Shown here one piece after another: positions 37,066 to 45,521 of a stretch of 64,000 nucleotides of DNA. Numbering within the stretch: the first letter of the stretch is position 1; every line of letters begins with the position of its first letter. The notes under the pieces are model-generated. The model did not search any database. It saw only the letters and a program-made list of their open reading frames with translations, and had not been told where the DNA came from. The DNA is from Pseudovibrio ascidiaceicola (lineage in GTDB: Bacteria; Pseudomonadota; Alphaproteobacteria; Rhizobiales; Stappiaceae): contig NZ_FOSK01000004.1 in the NCBI RefSeq assembly GCF_900114245.1, positions 310,001 through 374,000 of the forward strand, read 5' to 3'. The translations under genes were made by a program, and so were the position numbers.

Positions 37066-39489
37066 TTATCCGCGCAGGGTACCGCCGGTAGCCTTTTGAA
37101 CGGACGCAACAATCTTGTTTGAGACCGCCTCGATATCCTCATCGGTGAGGGTTTTCTTGGTCGGCTGCAGGGTCACATCAATCGCGAGAGAGCGATGACC
37201 TTCCGGCACGCCCTGCCCTTCGTAGATATCGAAGAGATTCACGTTTGTGATCAACGCCTTATCCGCACCTTTGGCAGCTTTCAGAAGCTTCTCAACCGGG
37301 ATAGAGCTGTCTACCAGGAACGCAAAGTCCCGTTTTACCGGCATAAGATCCGCAGCATTCAGCGCACCCTTGGATTTGGTCGCTTTCTTCTTCGGCTGAG
37401 GAACAGCGTCAATGAAGACTTCGAACGCCACGAGCGGGCCTTCAATGTCCAATGCTTCCAAGGTCTTAGGGTGGATCTCACCGAAGTACGCCAGGGTGTT
37501 TTTCGGGCCCATTTTGAGGGCACCGGAGCGGCCTGGGTGGTAGTAGGATGGGGCGTCGGTGAAGACCATCAGGTTGTTTACCTGCGCACCAATGGACTGC
37601 AGTACCGCGCCTGCATCAGCCTTCGCGTCGAAAACATCAATGTTTTCAGCGTTTCCGGACCAATGGCGACCAGAACCGGTTGGTTTGGCGGTACCACGGC
37701 GGATGCCGGCGATGACCATCTTCTGGCCTTTTTCGCTATCGTTTTCAAAGACTTGGCCGACTTCGAACAAGGCGACATCGGCATAACCGCGGTCTGCGTT
37801 GCGCTGTGCTGCGGAGAGCAGACCAGGCAGCAGGGACGGACGCATGTCGGACATGTCTGCGGAGATCGGATTTGCCAATGATAGCAGTGGGTTACCACCG
37901 CCGAAGTGCTCTGCGTGGGCTTTTGGAATGAAGGACCACAGAACAGCCTCGTCCATGCCGCGTGTTGCGAGTGCGCGGCGGGCATTAGAGCGGCGGATCT
38001 GGCTAACAGTTAGAACCTTCTGGGAGATTGGCTCCATGCGCGGCAGGGTAGCAGTTGGCACTTTGTCGATGCCGACAATGCGCATAACCTCTTCTACCAA
38101 ATCAGCTTTTCCGTGTACGTCCGGACGCCAGCTTGGAGGAGAAACCTTGACCACATCGCCGTTGCCAGCGACCCAGAAGCCCAGCAGGGAGAGGATAGCT
38201 TTGATCTCGCCGTGGGATACTTCCAGACCGGAGAGGCGTTTGACTTCGCTGAGAGGGAAGTCGATGATGCGCTCTTCCTGTGGCACTTCTCCTACAACGT
38301 GCGCGTCGGAAGCTTCGCCGCCGCCACATAGGTCCATGACCAATTTCGTAGCAACTTCAAGGCCTTCCACCATGTACGCCGGGTCCACACCGCGCTCGAA
38401 GCGGTAGCGGGCGTCGGTAGATACTCCCAGTTTACGACCGGTACGAGCGATGTTGAGGGGATCCCAGAGAGCGCTTTCGATCACCACGTTGGTGGTGTTT
38501 TCGTCGCAACCTGTTGATTCTCCGCCCATAATTCCGCCGAGGGACTCCAGACCGTTGTCGTCGGCAATGACAACCACGTTCTCATCGACAGCATAAGTTT
38601 TTCCGTCGAGGCCAACAAGTTCTTCACCTGCTTTGCCGTGACGGACGGTCAGGTCGCCGGAAACCTTATCTGCATCAAAGACATGCAGCGGGCGGCCCTG
38701 ATCGAAGGTCATGTAGTTGGTGATGTCCACGAGGGCATTAATCGGGCGCAGACCGATAGCAACCAGACGCTTCTGCATCCATTTTGGAGACGGGCCGTTT
38801 TTGATCCCACGGACCACACGGTAGCCGAATGCAGGGCAGTGTTCCGGGCTATCCCCTAGATCCAAAAGGATTTTTAGGTCGTTTGCGTTGCTATGTGCGT
38901 TGATTTGCGTTTTTTGCGGGGTTTTTAGCGTTCCTAAGCCGGAAGCAGCCAAATCACGCGCAATTCCGAACACGCTTGCACAGTCGGAGCGGTTTGGGGT
39001 CAGGCCTATTTCGATGACCGGATCGTCCAGACCAGCATATGCAACAAACGGGGTGCCGACTGGCGCGTCTTCTGGCAGGTCGATGACGCCGTCGTGTTCG
39101 TCGGATAATTCCAGCTCGCGCTCGGAGGCCATCATGCCGTGGCTTTCCACGTCGCGGATTTTACCGACGGACAATGTTACATCGAGACCGGGGATGTAAT
39201 CGCCCGGTTTTGCGAACACGCCAATCAGGCCTTTGCGGGCGTTTGGTGCGCCGCAGACAACCTGCAGGGGCTCACCTTCGCCGGTGTCCACTTTCAGCAC
39301 GCGCAGACGATCTGCATTTGGATGCTGCTCGGCTTCCAGAACGCGGGCGATTTTGAATGTGCCAAGGCGATCAGCTGGATTGGTGATTTCTTCCACTTCC
39401 AGCCCGATCAGCGTCAGGCGCTCTACAATTTCATCAAGGCTTGCATCGGTCTCAAGATGGTCCTTGAGCCAGGAAAGGGTGAATTTCAT
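37066..39489 (-). CDS. pheT: Phenylalanyl-tRNA synthetase beta subunit
   Basis: An 807-residue beta subunit of the alpha2-beta2 enzyme that charges tRNA-Phe. The N-terminal tRNA-binding (EMAP-II-like) domain includes [20 protein letters not shown]. Editing B3/B4 and B5 domains occupy the middle ([22 protein letters not shown]), and a ferredoxin-fold anticodon-binding domain is at the end ([19 protein letters not shown] to GGTLRG). Residues about 185-203 ([15 protein letters not shown]) are encoded by an AACGCAAA-rich segment that also occurs in an intergenic region. Downstream of pheS by 28 bp, so co-transcribed. Confidence 0.97.
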   Translation of the reverse strand: MKFTLSWLKDHLETDASLDEIVERLTLIGLEVEEITNPADRLGTFKIARVLEAEQHPNADRLRVLKVDTGEGEPLQVVCGAPNARKGLIGVFAKPGDYIPGLDVTLSVGKIRDVESHGMMASERELELSDEHDGVIDLPEDAPVGTPFVAYAGLDDPVIEIGLTPNRSDCASVFGIARDLAASGLGTLKTPQKTQINAHSNANDLKILLDLGDSPEHCPAFGYRVVRGIKNGPSPKWMQKRLVAIGLRPINALVDITNYMTFDQGRPLHVFDADKVSGDLTVRHGKAGEELVGLDGKTYAVDENVVVIADDNGLESLGGIMGGESTGCDENTTNVVIESALWDPLNIARTGRKLGVSTDARYRFERGVDPAYMVEGLEVATKLVMDLCGGGEASDAHVVGEVPQEERIIDFPLSEVKRLSGLEVSHGEIKAILSLLGFWVAGNGDVVKVSPPSWRPDVHGKADLVEEVMRIVGIDKVPTATLPRMEPISQKVLTVSQIRRSNARRALATRGMDEAVLWSFIPKAHAEHFGGGNPLLSLANPISADMSDMRPSLLPGLLSAAQRNADRGYADVALFEVGQVFENDSEKGQKMVIAGIRRGTAKPTGSGRHWSGNAENIDVFDAKADAGAVLQSIGAQVNNLMVFTDAPSYYHPGRSGALKMGPKNTLAYFGEIHPKTLEALDIEGPLVAFEVFIDAVPQPKKKATKSKGALNAADLMPVKRDFAFLVDSSIPVEKLLKAAKGADKALITNVNLFDIYEGQGVPEGHRSLAIDVTLQPTKKTLTDEDIEAVSNKIVASVQKATGGTLRG

Positions 39490-39517
39490 TTTATTAGCTC
39501 TTTACGTTTGGACCAAA

Positions 39518-40600
39518 TTACTTGGAAAGACCGGAAACCAGCGCTGGCATATCCAGCGGGCGGAAGCCGTAGTGCTTGAGCCAGCGGACGTCTGCATCAA
39601 AGAAGGCGCGCAGATCGTTCATGCCGTATTTCAGCATTGCCAGACGGTCGATGCCGATGCCCCATGCAAAGCCTTGGTACACATCCGGGTCCAGACCACA
39701 GTTGCGCAGAACGTTGGAGTGCACCATGCCGCAGCCGAGGATTTCCATCCAGTCGTTGCCGGTACCGATTTTCACTTCAGAGCCGGAGCGGTCGCACTTC
39801 ACGTCCACTTCCATGGATGGCTCGGTGAATGGGAAGAAGCTTGGGCGGAAGCGCAGCTCTACATCATCCACTTCGAAGAAGGCTTTGAGGAACTCTTCCA
39901 ATGTGCCCTTCAGGTGGCCGATATGCGTGGTCTTGTCGATCACGAGGCCTTCCAGCTGGTGGAACATTGGTGTGTGGGTCTGGTCGCTGTCACAACGGTA
40001 TGTGCGGCCCGGCATGATCAGGCGCAGCGGTGGCTCCTGAGATTTCATCGCGCGGATCTGCACTGGGGATGTGTGCGTGCGCAGCAACATGCGCTCGCCC
40101 TCTTCCTTCTCGTTGAAGAAGAAAGTGTCGTGCATTTCGCGGGCCGGGTGGCCTTCCGGGAAGTTGAGCGCGGTGAAGTTCAGCTCATCGGTCTCGATGT
40201 CCGGGCCTTCAGCAACGGAAAAGCCCATGTCGGCGAAGATGGCGATCAGCTCGTCCGTCACCTGAGAAATCGGGTGGATGCGGCCTTCTTCTGCCGGTGT
40301 GGTGCGCAGTGGCTGGCTCACATCAACGGTTTCAGAGGCGAGGCGCGCGTTGAGAGCTTCCTCTTTCAGCAGCTCTTTGCGGGCGGTGATGGCCTCACCA
40401 ACGCGGTTTTTAAGGCCGTTGAGTGCAGGACCCATTTCCTTGCGCTCTTCCGGGCTCATTTTGCCAAGCGTTTTCATTTTTTCAGAAACGCTGCCCTTTT
40501 TGCCAAGGGCGGCAACGCGCACGTCTTCCAGTGCGGCTTCGGAGTCAGCACCGGCAATCGCGGTGTTAATCTCGGCTTCGAGTGTTTCGAGGTCGGACAT
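39518..40600 (-). CDS. pheS: Phenylalanyl-tRNA synthetase alpha subunit
   Basis: A 360-residue catalytic alpha subunit (class II). A coiled N-terminal tRNA-contacting arm covers about residues 1-85. Motif 2 lies around [20 protein letters not shown] and motif 3 around [21 protein letters not shown], with the phenylalanine-binding region in [12 protein letters not shown]. Length and motifs are complete. First gene of the pheST operon; no leader peptide rich in Phe or T-box is recognisable in the 350 bp upstream. Confidence 0.97.
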   Translation of the reverse strand: MSDLETLEAEINTAIAGADSEAALEDVRVAALGKKGSVSEKMKTLGKMSPEERKEMGPALNGLKNRVGEAITARKELLKEEALNARLASETVDVSQPLRTTPAEEGRIHPISQVTDELIAIFADMGFSVAEGPDIETDELNFTALNFPEGHPAREMHDTFFFNEKEEGERMLLRTHTSPVQIRAMKSQEPPLRLIMPGRTYRCDSDQTHTPMFHQLEGLVIDKTTHIGHLKGTLEEFLKAFFEVDDVELRFRPSFFPFTEPSMEVDVKCDRSGSEVKIGTGNDWMEILGCGMVHSNVLRNCGLDPDVYQGFAWGIGIDRLAMLKYGMNDLRAFFDADVRWLKHYGFRPLDMPALVSGLSK

Positions 40601-40956
40601 AATCCCTCAAGGGTTTGGATGTGCCAGCAGCTGATTGAGACCTGAGTCCCAGCCGGGCAAATAAAATTCGTGGAGGTCTTTTAGCGAATGCTGGCAGCGC
40701 AATAAAGGGGCTGATTGAGTTTCAGCCTCTTAGATTTCCTCAATACTCCCGTTTTTCAGCGGAAACTGAGGAATTACGATGAAAACACCCGCTGGGGCTG
40801 CTCGTGGAATGGCACGCCCTGCCCCGCTGCCTAAACGCTCTTGCCTGAATGAAGACGCACAAACGGGCGAGCACAAGGGCTCTGCGGTGCGGTTTTCACT
40901 CATGCATTGGGAGCGTTTCAAGCCAAGCGCATAAATCGCCCACACGCCGGACCATC
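40601..40956. other. pheS upstream region
   Basis: GC-moderate sequence that should carry the pheST promoter (leftward). I looked for a Phe-rich leader peptide plus terminator and for a T-box and found neither. The base composition turns AT-rich near 41.05 kb, where the defence island begins. Confidence 0.4.
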
Positions 40957-41118
40957 ATGGACACGGGCGGTGATTTTTACAGCGATATGCATGCGCAACG
41001 GCATTGGGAATCCTTTGAGGATTGGTGGTGGTGTGTGGAGAGTAGCAGAGAGACCAATCCTCGACTAGTCCAATTAGATGAAAAATTATCTTTTAACAAT
41101 TACTTAAAACTGCAATAA
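40957..41118 (+). CDS. Possible small protein at the island boundary
   Basis: A 53-codon frame, MDTGGDFYSDMHAQRHWESFED then a WWWCVE run. It crosses from chromosome-like sequence into the AT-rich island, and its stop is 31 bp before thsB. The start lacks a good Shine-Dalgarno. It could be a real leader gene of the island, or a remnant left at the insertion junction. Confidence 0.25.
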   Translation: MDTGGDFYSDMHAQRHWESFEDWWWCVESSRETNPRLVQLDEKLSFNNYLKLQ

Positions 41119-41149
41119 ATTAGTCATGCAACTCTCAAAGGATTTACAA

Positions 41150-41638
41150 ATGGCATACCGCAATAAAACCTATGTAGCCTTTGATGGGGATCGAGATATG
41201 CATTATTACAATTTAATGCGTGCTTGGAGAGATAATAAAGGTTTTTCATTTAATTTCTTCGATGCGCATGATCTCAACTCAGCCAGAGATAGCAGTCTTG
41301 AGTATTCTATCAAGAATCAACTAAGTGAGAGAATGCGAAATACAAAAGTGTTCGTTCTTTTAATTGGTGAAAGTACGCAATACTTGTATAGATTTGTAAG
41401 ATGGGAAATTGAACAAGCATTAAAGCGAAATCTGCCCATCATCGCTGTAAATTTGAACAACAAAAATGGAATTGATAGAAATCGTTGCCCCGCCATCCTT
41501 CGAGATGAGTTAGCATTACACATTCCATTCAAGCAACGTGCAATAGAGGTTGCATTAGATGATTGGCCGAAACAACACGATCATTACACGCGGCGAGGTC
41601 AGGCAGGCCCTCATTACTACAATACCTTAGCAGTGTGA
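41150..41638 (+). CDS. thsB: TIR-like (MTH538 family) protein, ThsB of a type II Thoeris-like system
   Basis: A 162-residue TIR-like MTH538 protein. It starts MAYRNKTYVAFDGDRDMHYYNLMRAW and continues with FNFFDAHDLNSARD, then VFVLLIGESTQYLYRFVRWEIEQALKRNLPIIAVNL, the order of strands and helices of ThsB sensors. In Thoeris, ThsB detects phage infection and makes an ADP-ribose-derived signal from NAD+. The ATG at 41150 has AAGGAT 7 nt upstream. It is followed 9 bp later by a membrane-macro protein, the effector type paired with TIR proteins in type II Thoeris. AT-rich compared with flanking genes, suggesting transfer. Confidence 0.82.
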   Translation: MAYRNKTYVAFDGDRDMHYYNLMRAWRDNKGFSFNFFDAHDLNSARDSSLEYSIKNQLSERMRNTKVFVLLIGESTQYLYRFVRWEIEQALKRNLPIIAVNLNNKNGIDRNRCPAILRDELALHIPFKQRAIEVALDDWPKQHDHYTRRGQAGPHYYNTLAV

Positions 41639-41647
41639 GGCCGAACA

Positions 41648-42517
41648 ATGCGGCAAGAGGTAAAGTGGTACGTCTGCTCATTTTTTACGATTGTGGGCAT
41701 AATCTGGACACTTATCGAAGCGTACAGTTTCTTTAACACACCGGAAAATCGCTGGCAGGATGCATTAATCTCGTTATTAGGAATTTTTTCCATCGCAGGC
41801 GCCATAACATATCTCATAAGCTTGTATCCAAAGGCATTTCCCCCTAAGTACTCTTTTCAGATAAAAGGTACTGAGCTAAAAATAGAATTAGTCGTTGGTG
41901 ATATATTCAAATATGCTGGACCAATAATTGTAGGAACTAATATTAACTTCATCACCTCTTTGGATGTAATTGATAAAAGAAGTATACAAGGATTATATAC
42001 TAAAAAATTCTTCGAAAGAACCACCGCAATTGACGACATGATCAATGCCCAATTAGGTGTAGGCCCTCACCCTTATGGCGCTGTTGCTCGAATCAATCAC
42101 CAGAGCAAGAATGCATTCTTTTGCGCAATCGCAGAAATAAACCCACACGGGAAAGCTAAAGGCTCCATGCCGGATTTTCTTACCGCATTAGGAGCTCTTT
42201 GGGCTTACTTGAGTGAAAAGGGCAGTAATGAAATTTACAATATCCCTGTCTTAGGGACTGGTTTCACTGGGCTTAACGCCACCCGCGAAGAAGTCATTCA
42301 CGAAATAGTCCAGTCATTCCTAGCATCACTTGCGGCCTCAAGCTATTGTGAAGGTCTAAGAATAGTGCTGTACAAAGATGACGTCAAAAATCGTGAAATA
42401 GATGTGAAACGAATTGCTGCATACATTAAACATAATTGTAATTATGCCCCTCAGATCACCAATGAAACATCCGATGAGGCAGGTCGTCCAATTTCTGCTT
42501 CTCAAGTCACAGCCTAA
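41648..42517 (+). CDS. thsA: Two-TM macro-domain protein, ThsA-like effector of type II Thoeris
   Basis: A 289-residue protein. Two transmembrane helices (about 8-27 and 39-60) are joined by a short loop. A macro domain follows from about residue 70: LVVGDIFKYAGPIIVGTNINF, then ARINHQSKNAFFCAIAEIN, and VLGTGFTGLNATREE near 200-215. Macro domains bind ADP-ribose derivatives. In type II Thoeris the TM-macro protein is thought to sense the ThsB product and disrupt the membrane. GAGG precedes the ATG and the gap to thsB is only 9 bp, so they form one operon. Confidence 0.82.
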   Translation: MRQEVKWYVCSFFTIVGIIWTLIEAYSFFNTPENRWQDALISLLGIFSIAGAITYLISLYPKAFPPKYSFQIKGTELKIELVVGDIFKYAGPIIVGTNINFITSLDVIDKRSIQGLYTKKFFERTTAIDDMINAQLGVGPHPYGAVARINHQSKNAFFCAIAEINPHGKAKGSMPDFLTALGALWAYLSEKGSNEIYNIPVLGTGFTGLNATREEVIHEIVQSFLASLAASSYCEGLRIVLYKDDVKNREIDVKRIAAYIKHNCNYAPQITNETSDEAGRPISASQVTA

Positions 42518-42573
42518 TTTAACACCTTAAACCTTTCGAGTACGAGATTTACCAAGATTCCTTTAGAGACAAT

Positions 42574-43473
42574 ATGATTGAAGAAGATCCACAAATTAGC
42601 TTTGTTTGCTCTCAATGCGACGAAAGGGTAGAGGAGTTTATTTGCTCCCTTCCTGCGTTTGACTATAGCGCTGAAGTCAACTCTGAAGGGCGAGGAATTG
42701 AGCATCTCCAAGTAACATGTCCTGAGTGTAGCAAAGCTTATGAAGTTGAGATCACCAACTTCTTTGACCAGTTTGAAGCTTCAATTCCTGAAGAACCAAA
42801 TCTCTCTGTAAGCATTTCAGTTCCCGACGATCCACACGATTATGACGAACTTGACTACGATGAGTACTTAAAATCGTATGTGCCTGAAGAACCATGGAAC
42901 AGATACATTCACTCACTTGAGCTTCTCGATGAGATGTTTGTAAATGCAGGTTCACTTCATTCTTATCCCATGTTTCGAAGAATGCTACTTCTTCAACATA
43001 TTGCAATGATGGAAGCTTACTTGTGTGATCGCTTGATAACTCTGGCAGCAGATAAGGAGGTTCAAGTTAGTCTTATAACTCAATATGACAAACTTGGAGA
43101 TCAAAAATTCCCGCTTAAGAAACTAGCTAATAACAAAGATCCACTTTTCGAACATGCGGTAACATTCCTCAAAAACCAACTTTATCACGACTTAGAGGTC
43201 GTTGATAAGTTGTATACAAGCGCGTTGGGAGCAACCCCATTCGTAGACACGGACAGTAAATCATTTTTGAAGTCCGTCATGATCACTAGACATCACTGCG
43301 TTCATCGAGATGGAAAAGATAATCAAGGCAAAGTTCTTCTTAGTATTGATAACAACTACATCAATTCAATCCGCGAACACATTTTGGGCTTAGTCCAAAA
43401 CATAGAAAAAAGGTTTGCGGACAAAATATCCTCAATCTCCAGCCAAAAGTCTTCGGCACCTCAAATATCTTAG
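42574..43473 (+). CDS. Zinc-ribbon and HEPN-like domain protein, candidate RNase in the defence island
   Basis: A 299-residue protein. The N-terminal zinc ribbon has two Cys pairs, CSQC (12-15) and CPEC (49-52). An acidic linker (about 75-105) leads into an all-helical domain with RHHCVH at 239-244, an R-x4-H motif of the kind used by HEPN ribonucleases and toxins. It lies 56 bp after thsA in the same direction and shares the low GC of the island, so it may be an accessory of the Thoeris pair or an independent defence gene. No strong Shine-Dalgarno precedes the ATG. Confidence 0.65.
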   Translation: MIEEDPQISFVCSQCDERVEEFICSLPAFDYSAEVNSEGRGIEHLQVTCPECSKAYEVEITNFFDQFEASIPEEPNLSVSISVPDDPHDYDELDYDEYLKSYVPEEPWNRYIHSLELLDEMFVNAGSLHSYPMFRRMLLLQHIAMMEAYLCDRLITLAADKEVQVSLITQYDKLGDQKFPLKKLANNKDPLFEHAVTFLKNQLYHDLEVVDKLYTSALGATPFVDTDSKSFLKSVMITRHHCVHRDGKDNQGKVLLSIDNNYINSIREHILGLVQNIEKRFADKISSISSQKSSAPQIS

Positions 43474-43523
43474 CCCCAACCGTTGCAGAAATGCATGAGT
43501 GGGGGAGGTTTTGGGTTTGGGCG

Positions 43524-43529
43524 TTGACA
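43524..43529 (+). promoter_or_regulatory. Candidate -35 box of RNA module copy 1
   Basis: TTGACA located 29 bp before the conserved GTGAGG start of the leader RNA. The opposite copy has TTGACA 28 bp before its GTGAGG (32782-32787). No good -10 hexamer is evident, so this is a tentative promoter based on conserved spacing. Confidence 0.4.
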
Positions 43530-43558
43530 GGTTGTGGGGTTGTGTTTCACACTCATAT

Positions 43559-43740
43559 GTGAGGCCTAGAAACCTCACGTCAGCGGTACCCGCTCCCGTA
43601 GTCTAGCGGTTTTTTTGTGCCTATCTTATAGTGCGCAGACCCTTTGCTATGAGCGGGAGGGCGGTGAATACAACACCTCCTTCGGGAGGGAATAAGCTCG
43701 CCTGTCTGACTCAGGTTTCTAGCCTCCCGCTCGCCAGCGA
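43559..43740 (+). ncRNA. Candidate structured leader RNA, copy 1
   Basis: Four elements in order. (1) Hairpin GTGAGG/CCTCAC. (2) CCGCT (43590-43594)/AGCGG (43605-43609) followed by seven Ts, terminator-like. (3) A 10-bp outer stem GAGCGGGAGG (43651-43660)/CCTCCCGCTC (43723-43732) enclosing hairpin CCTCC-TTCG-GGAGG (43676-43689) and hairpin CCTG/CAGG. (4) A short GC hairpin. CCCGCTC at 43589-43595 is also complementary to GAGCGGG of the outer stem, so two folds exclude each other. Copy 2 keeps every helix. The 90-aa gene follows. A 32-codon frame (43649-43747) also spans it. Confidence 0.6.
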
Positions 43741-43801
43741 GCCCTAGGAAGCTTTTTTGGCGTTGCGGATCTTCAACACCCTAGTCAGTAAGGGGATTGG
43801 A

Positions 43802-44074
43802 ATGGACGATACTGCATGCGCGCCAAGCGCCACAAACACTATCGACAATGAGTTAGATAAAGTTCTCATCACTGTTTCTGATATCGAAAATCTTGCTTAT
43901 TTTCAGCAACTTGTGCTGAGTGAGCGGATGAACCAGAGCAGTGAGCGGGATGCTTTGTTCACTTTGCATTATGCCTTGCAAGACCGCATAGAAGCGTTGA
44001 GAAAGACCTGTGGGGTTCTACAGCAGGTCGTCGACCCACAACCGGTCAGTACAACATTGACGCTTCTTGAGTAA
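43802..44074 (+). CDS. Small acidic protein of the duplicated RNA/90-aa module, copy 1
   Basis: A 90-residue protein starting MDDTACAPSATNTIDNELDK, predicted helical and acidic at the N-terminus. It aligns without gaps over its whole length with the 90-aa protein at 32240-32512, with well over half the residues identical. AAGGGG lies about 7 nt before the ATG at 43802. No family recognised. The position behind a structured RNA with a built-in terminator suggests that readthrough or unfolding controls its expression. Function unknown; a phage- or element-derived regulator is one possibility. Confidence 0.75.
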   Translation: MDDTACAPSATNTIDNELDKVLITVSDIENLAYFQQLVLSERMNQSSERDALFTLHYALQDRIEALRKTCGVLQQVVDPQPVSTTLTLLE

Positions 44075-44283
44075 CGGGTTGGGCGTGGGGCGCTGAGCCC
44101 CCTGCCCTGTTCGGCTGCGTTGGGGCGCCTCATCTCGCTCTTCTACTCGATGTATGAGGTGTGCCTTTTCACTGTGCCGGTGCAAAGTGGCGTTTCGCCG
44201 TGGGCGGAGCCTCGCACCCTTTGTCTGCCGCCCTCTCGTTTGTTGTTTGCCTGCGACCGGCAATAGCAAGCGCTTGCACCCTG

Positions 44284-44318
44284 CTGGTCTGCGGTGAGTA
44301 ACGCGCTCCGCAGGCCAG
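44284..44318 (+). ncRNA. Conserved distal hairpin of module copy 1
   Basis: CTGGTCTGCGG (44284-44294) and CCGCAGGCCAG (44308-44318) form an 11-bp stem with one G-T pair, about 210 bp after the 90-aa gene. The equivalent hairpin of copy 2 is at 32083-32118. CACCCTGCTGGTCTGCGG is nearly identical in the two copies while the loop differs. Confidence 0.45.
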
Positions 44319-44333
44319 AGCTTTGTGCTGATG

Positions 44334-44504
44334 TTATGGCGTAAAAATGCAGAACAGCGTGAAGATGACTGCCATGATGGCGGCCAGCGCAATGTAATAT
44401 GGCCGGGCGCAGGCGCTGGCGTAGTTGGTGTAATAATCTTCCAACTGGTGGCGCGTTGGGTTTGGCGGGTTTCTGTCAGGTTCGCGAAGTGGGAAAATCA
44501 ACAT
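44334..44504 (-). CDS. Small tail-anchored-type membrane protein, 56 aa
   Basis: A 56-residue peptide beginning MLIFPLREPDRNPPNPTRHQ. Its first 35 residues are polar, and a single hydrophobic helix near the C-terminus (YYIALAAIMAVIFTLFCIF) ends two residues before the stop, giving a C-tail-anchored layout. The Shine-Dalgarno is weak (AGAAG). It is divergent from the LysR gene at 44597, so it may be that regulator's target. No family recognised. Confidence 0.55.
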   Translation of the reverse strand: MLIFPLREPDRNPPNPTRHQLEDYYTNYASACARPYYIALAAIMAVIFTLFCIFTP

Positions 44505-44596
44505 TCTGGCTTCTTTTCATTGAGGAGAACTAAGCCTATCTTTCCCTGTGTTCTTTCTGCCGGATAGCGGCCAAATTTCAAAAGCAGTTTTCAAAA

Positions 44597-45457
44597 ATGA
44601 AGGTTCGATTGCTGGATAATCTCAATGCATTCCTCGTGCTTGCGGCTTGCGGCACGTTGAGTGAAGCCGCACAGAGGCTGGCGTGCAGTCCAGCCACACT
44701 CAGCCGCCGGATGCAGCAGCTGGAAGAGGATGTGGGGCTGAAGCTGTTTGACCGGGTGCAGGCCGGGTATGTGCTGACCGAGGACGGGCGAGATGTGCTG
44801 GAGCAGCTGGAGCCGTTTCAGTGTGCCTATGCCGGGTTTGAGCAGTGGCTGAGCGCGAAATCCCGCAAGCCGCAGGTTCGGGTTTCTGCCGGGAGCTGGA
44901 CCATGAAGTTTCTCAGCCTGCATATTGCCGCGCTGTGCAAGCCGGAGGATGAATTTGAGGTGGTGTTCATTACCAGCGAGGACCGGCTGAACATCAAAAA
45001 ACGCGAGATCGACATTGGGCTGCGCAGTTCAGCACCTGCGGAGATTGGTTTAGCGAGCAAACGTCTGCCACCCGTGGAGTTCGCGCCCTATGTGGCGGTT
45101 GGGGCTGATGCGGCGGTGGAACAGCGGTGGGTCGGCATCGCACCGGAGTTCGCGACCACCAACTCCTCGCGCTGGCTGCTGGAGCACCATGGCAGTGAGA
45201 TGGTGATGCAAGTGAGCTCTCAACACACCTTGCTGGATATGCTGTGCGCAGGGGCTGGCGCCTCTATTCTGCCGAGTTTTCTGGGGGATACGTCGCCTCA
45301 GTTACGGCAGTGCGGCCCGGTGATTGAGGACCTGACGAAGCACCAGTGGGTGACAATGCATGATGACCGGAGGCACCTGCCCGAGGTGCGGATGATGACG
45401 GACCGGATCGTACAGGTGATAGAACAGCATCGCAGGCGGGGCGCTGGCGCGGTGTGA
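44597..45457 (+). CDS. LysR-family transcriptional regulator
   Basis: A 286-residue LysR regulator with helix-turn-helix SEAAQRLACSPATLSRRMQQLEEDVG (about 22-47) and an effector domain containing EIDIGLRSSAPAE and AGAGASILPSFLGD, typical of the small, effector-binding LysR group. Divergent from the 56-aa membrane protein. The start is inferred from homology at MKVRLLDNLNAF. Its targets are unknown. Confidence 0.82.
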   Translation: MKVRLLDNLNAFLVLAACGTLSEAAQRLACSPATLSRRMQQLEEDVGLKLFDRVQAGYVLTEDGRDVLEQLEPFQCAYAGFEQWLSAKSRKPQVRVSAGSWTMKFLSLHIAALCKPEDEFEVVFITSEDRLNIKKREIDIGLRSSAPAEIGLASKRLPPVEFAPYVAVGADAAVEQRWVGIAPEFATTNSSRWLLEHHGSEMVMQVSSQHTLLDMLCAGAGASILPSFLGDTSPQLRQCGPVIEDLTKHQWVTMHDDRRHLPEVRMMTDRIVQVIEQHRRRGAGAV

Positions 45458-45521
45458 GTGCGCTGCATACCTGCGGTCTATCTCTTCAGCCCGCAGGTGA
45501 GCTTTGTAATCGGCCGATTGC

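Noticed and set aside
39233-40645. A 470-codon open frame antisense to pheS and pheT
   Set aside because: It is a mirror of strong codon bias in pheST, has no ribosome-binding site or recognisable domain, and the opposite strand is clearly coding.
40601-40945. Phe attenuator leader for pheST
   Set aside because: The only upstream frame has three scattered Phe codons and no terminator/antiterminator pair.
32240-44074. The whole region between the inverted modules as one mobile element
   Set aside because: It contains the core pheST operon and no integrase or transposase.
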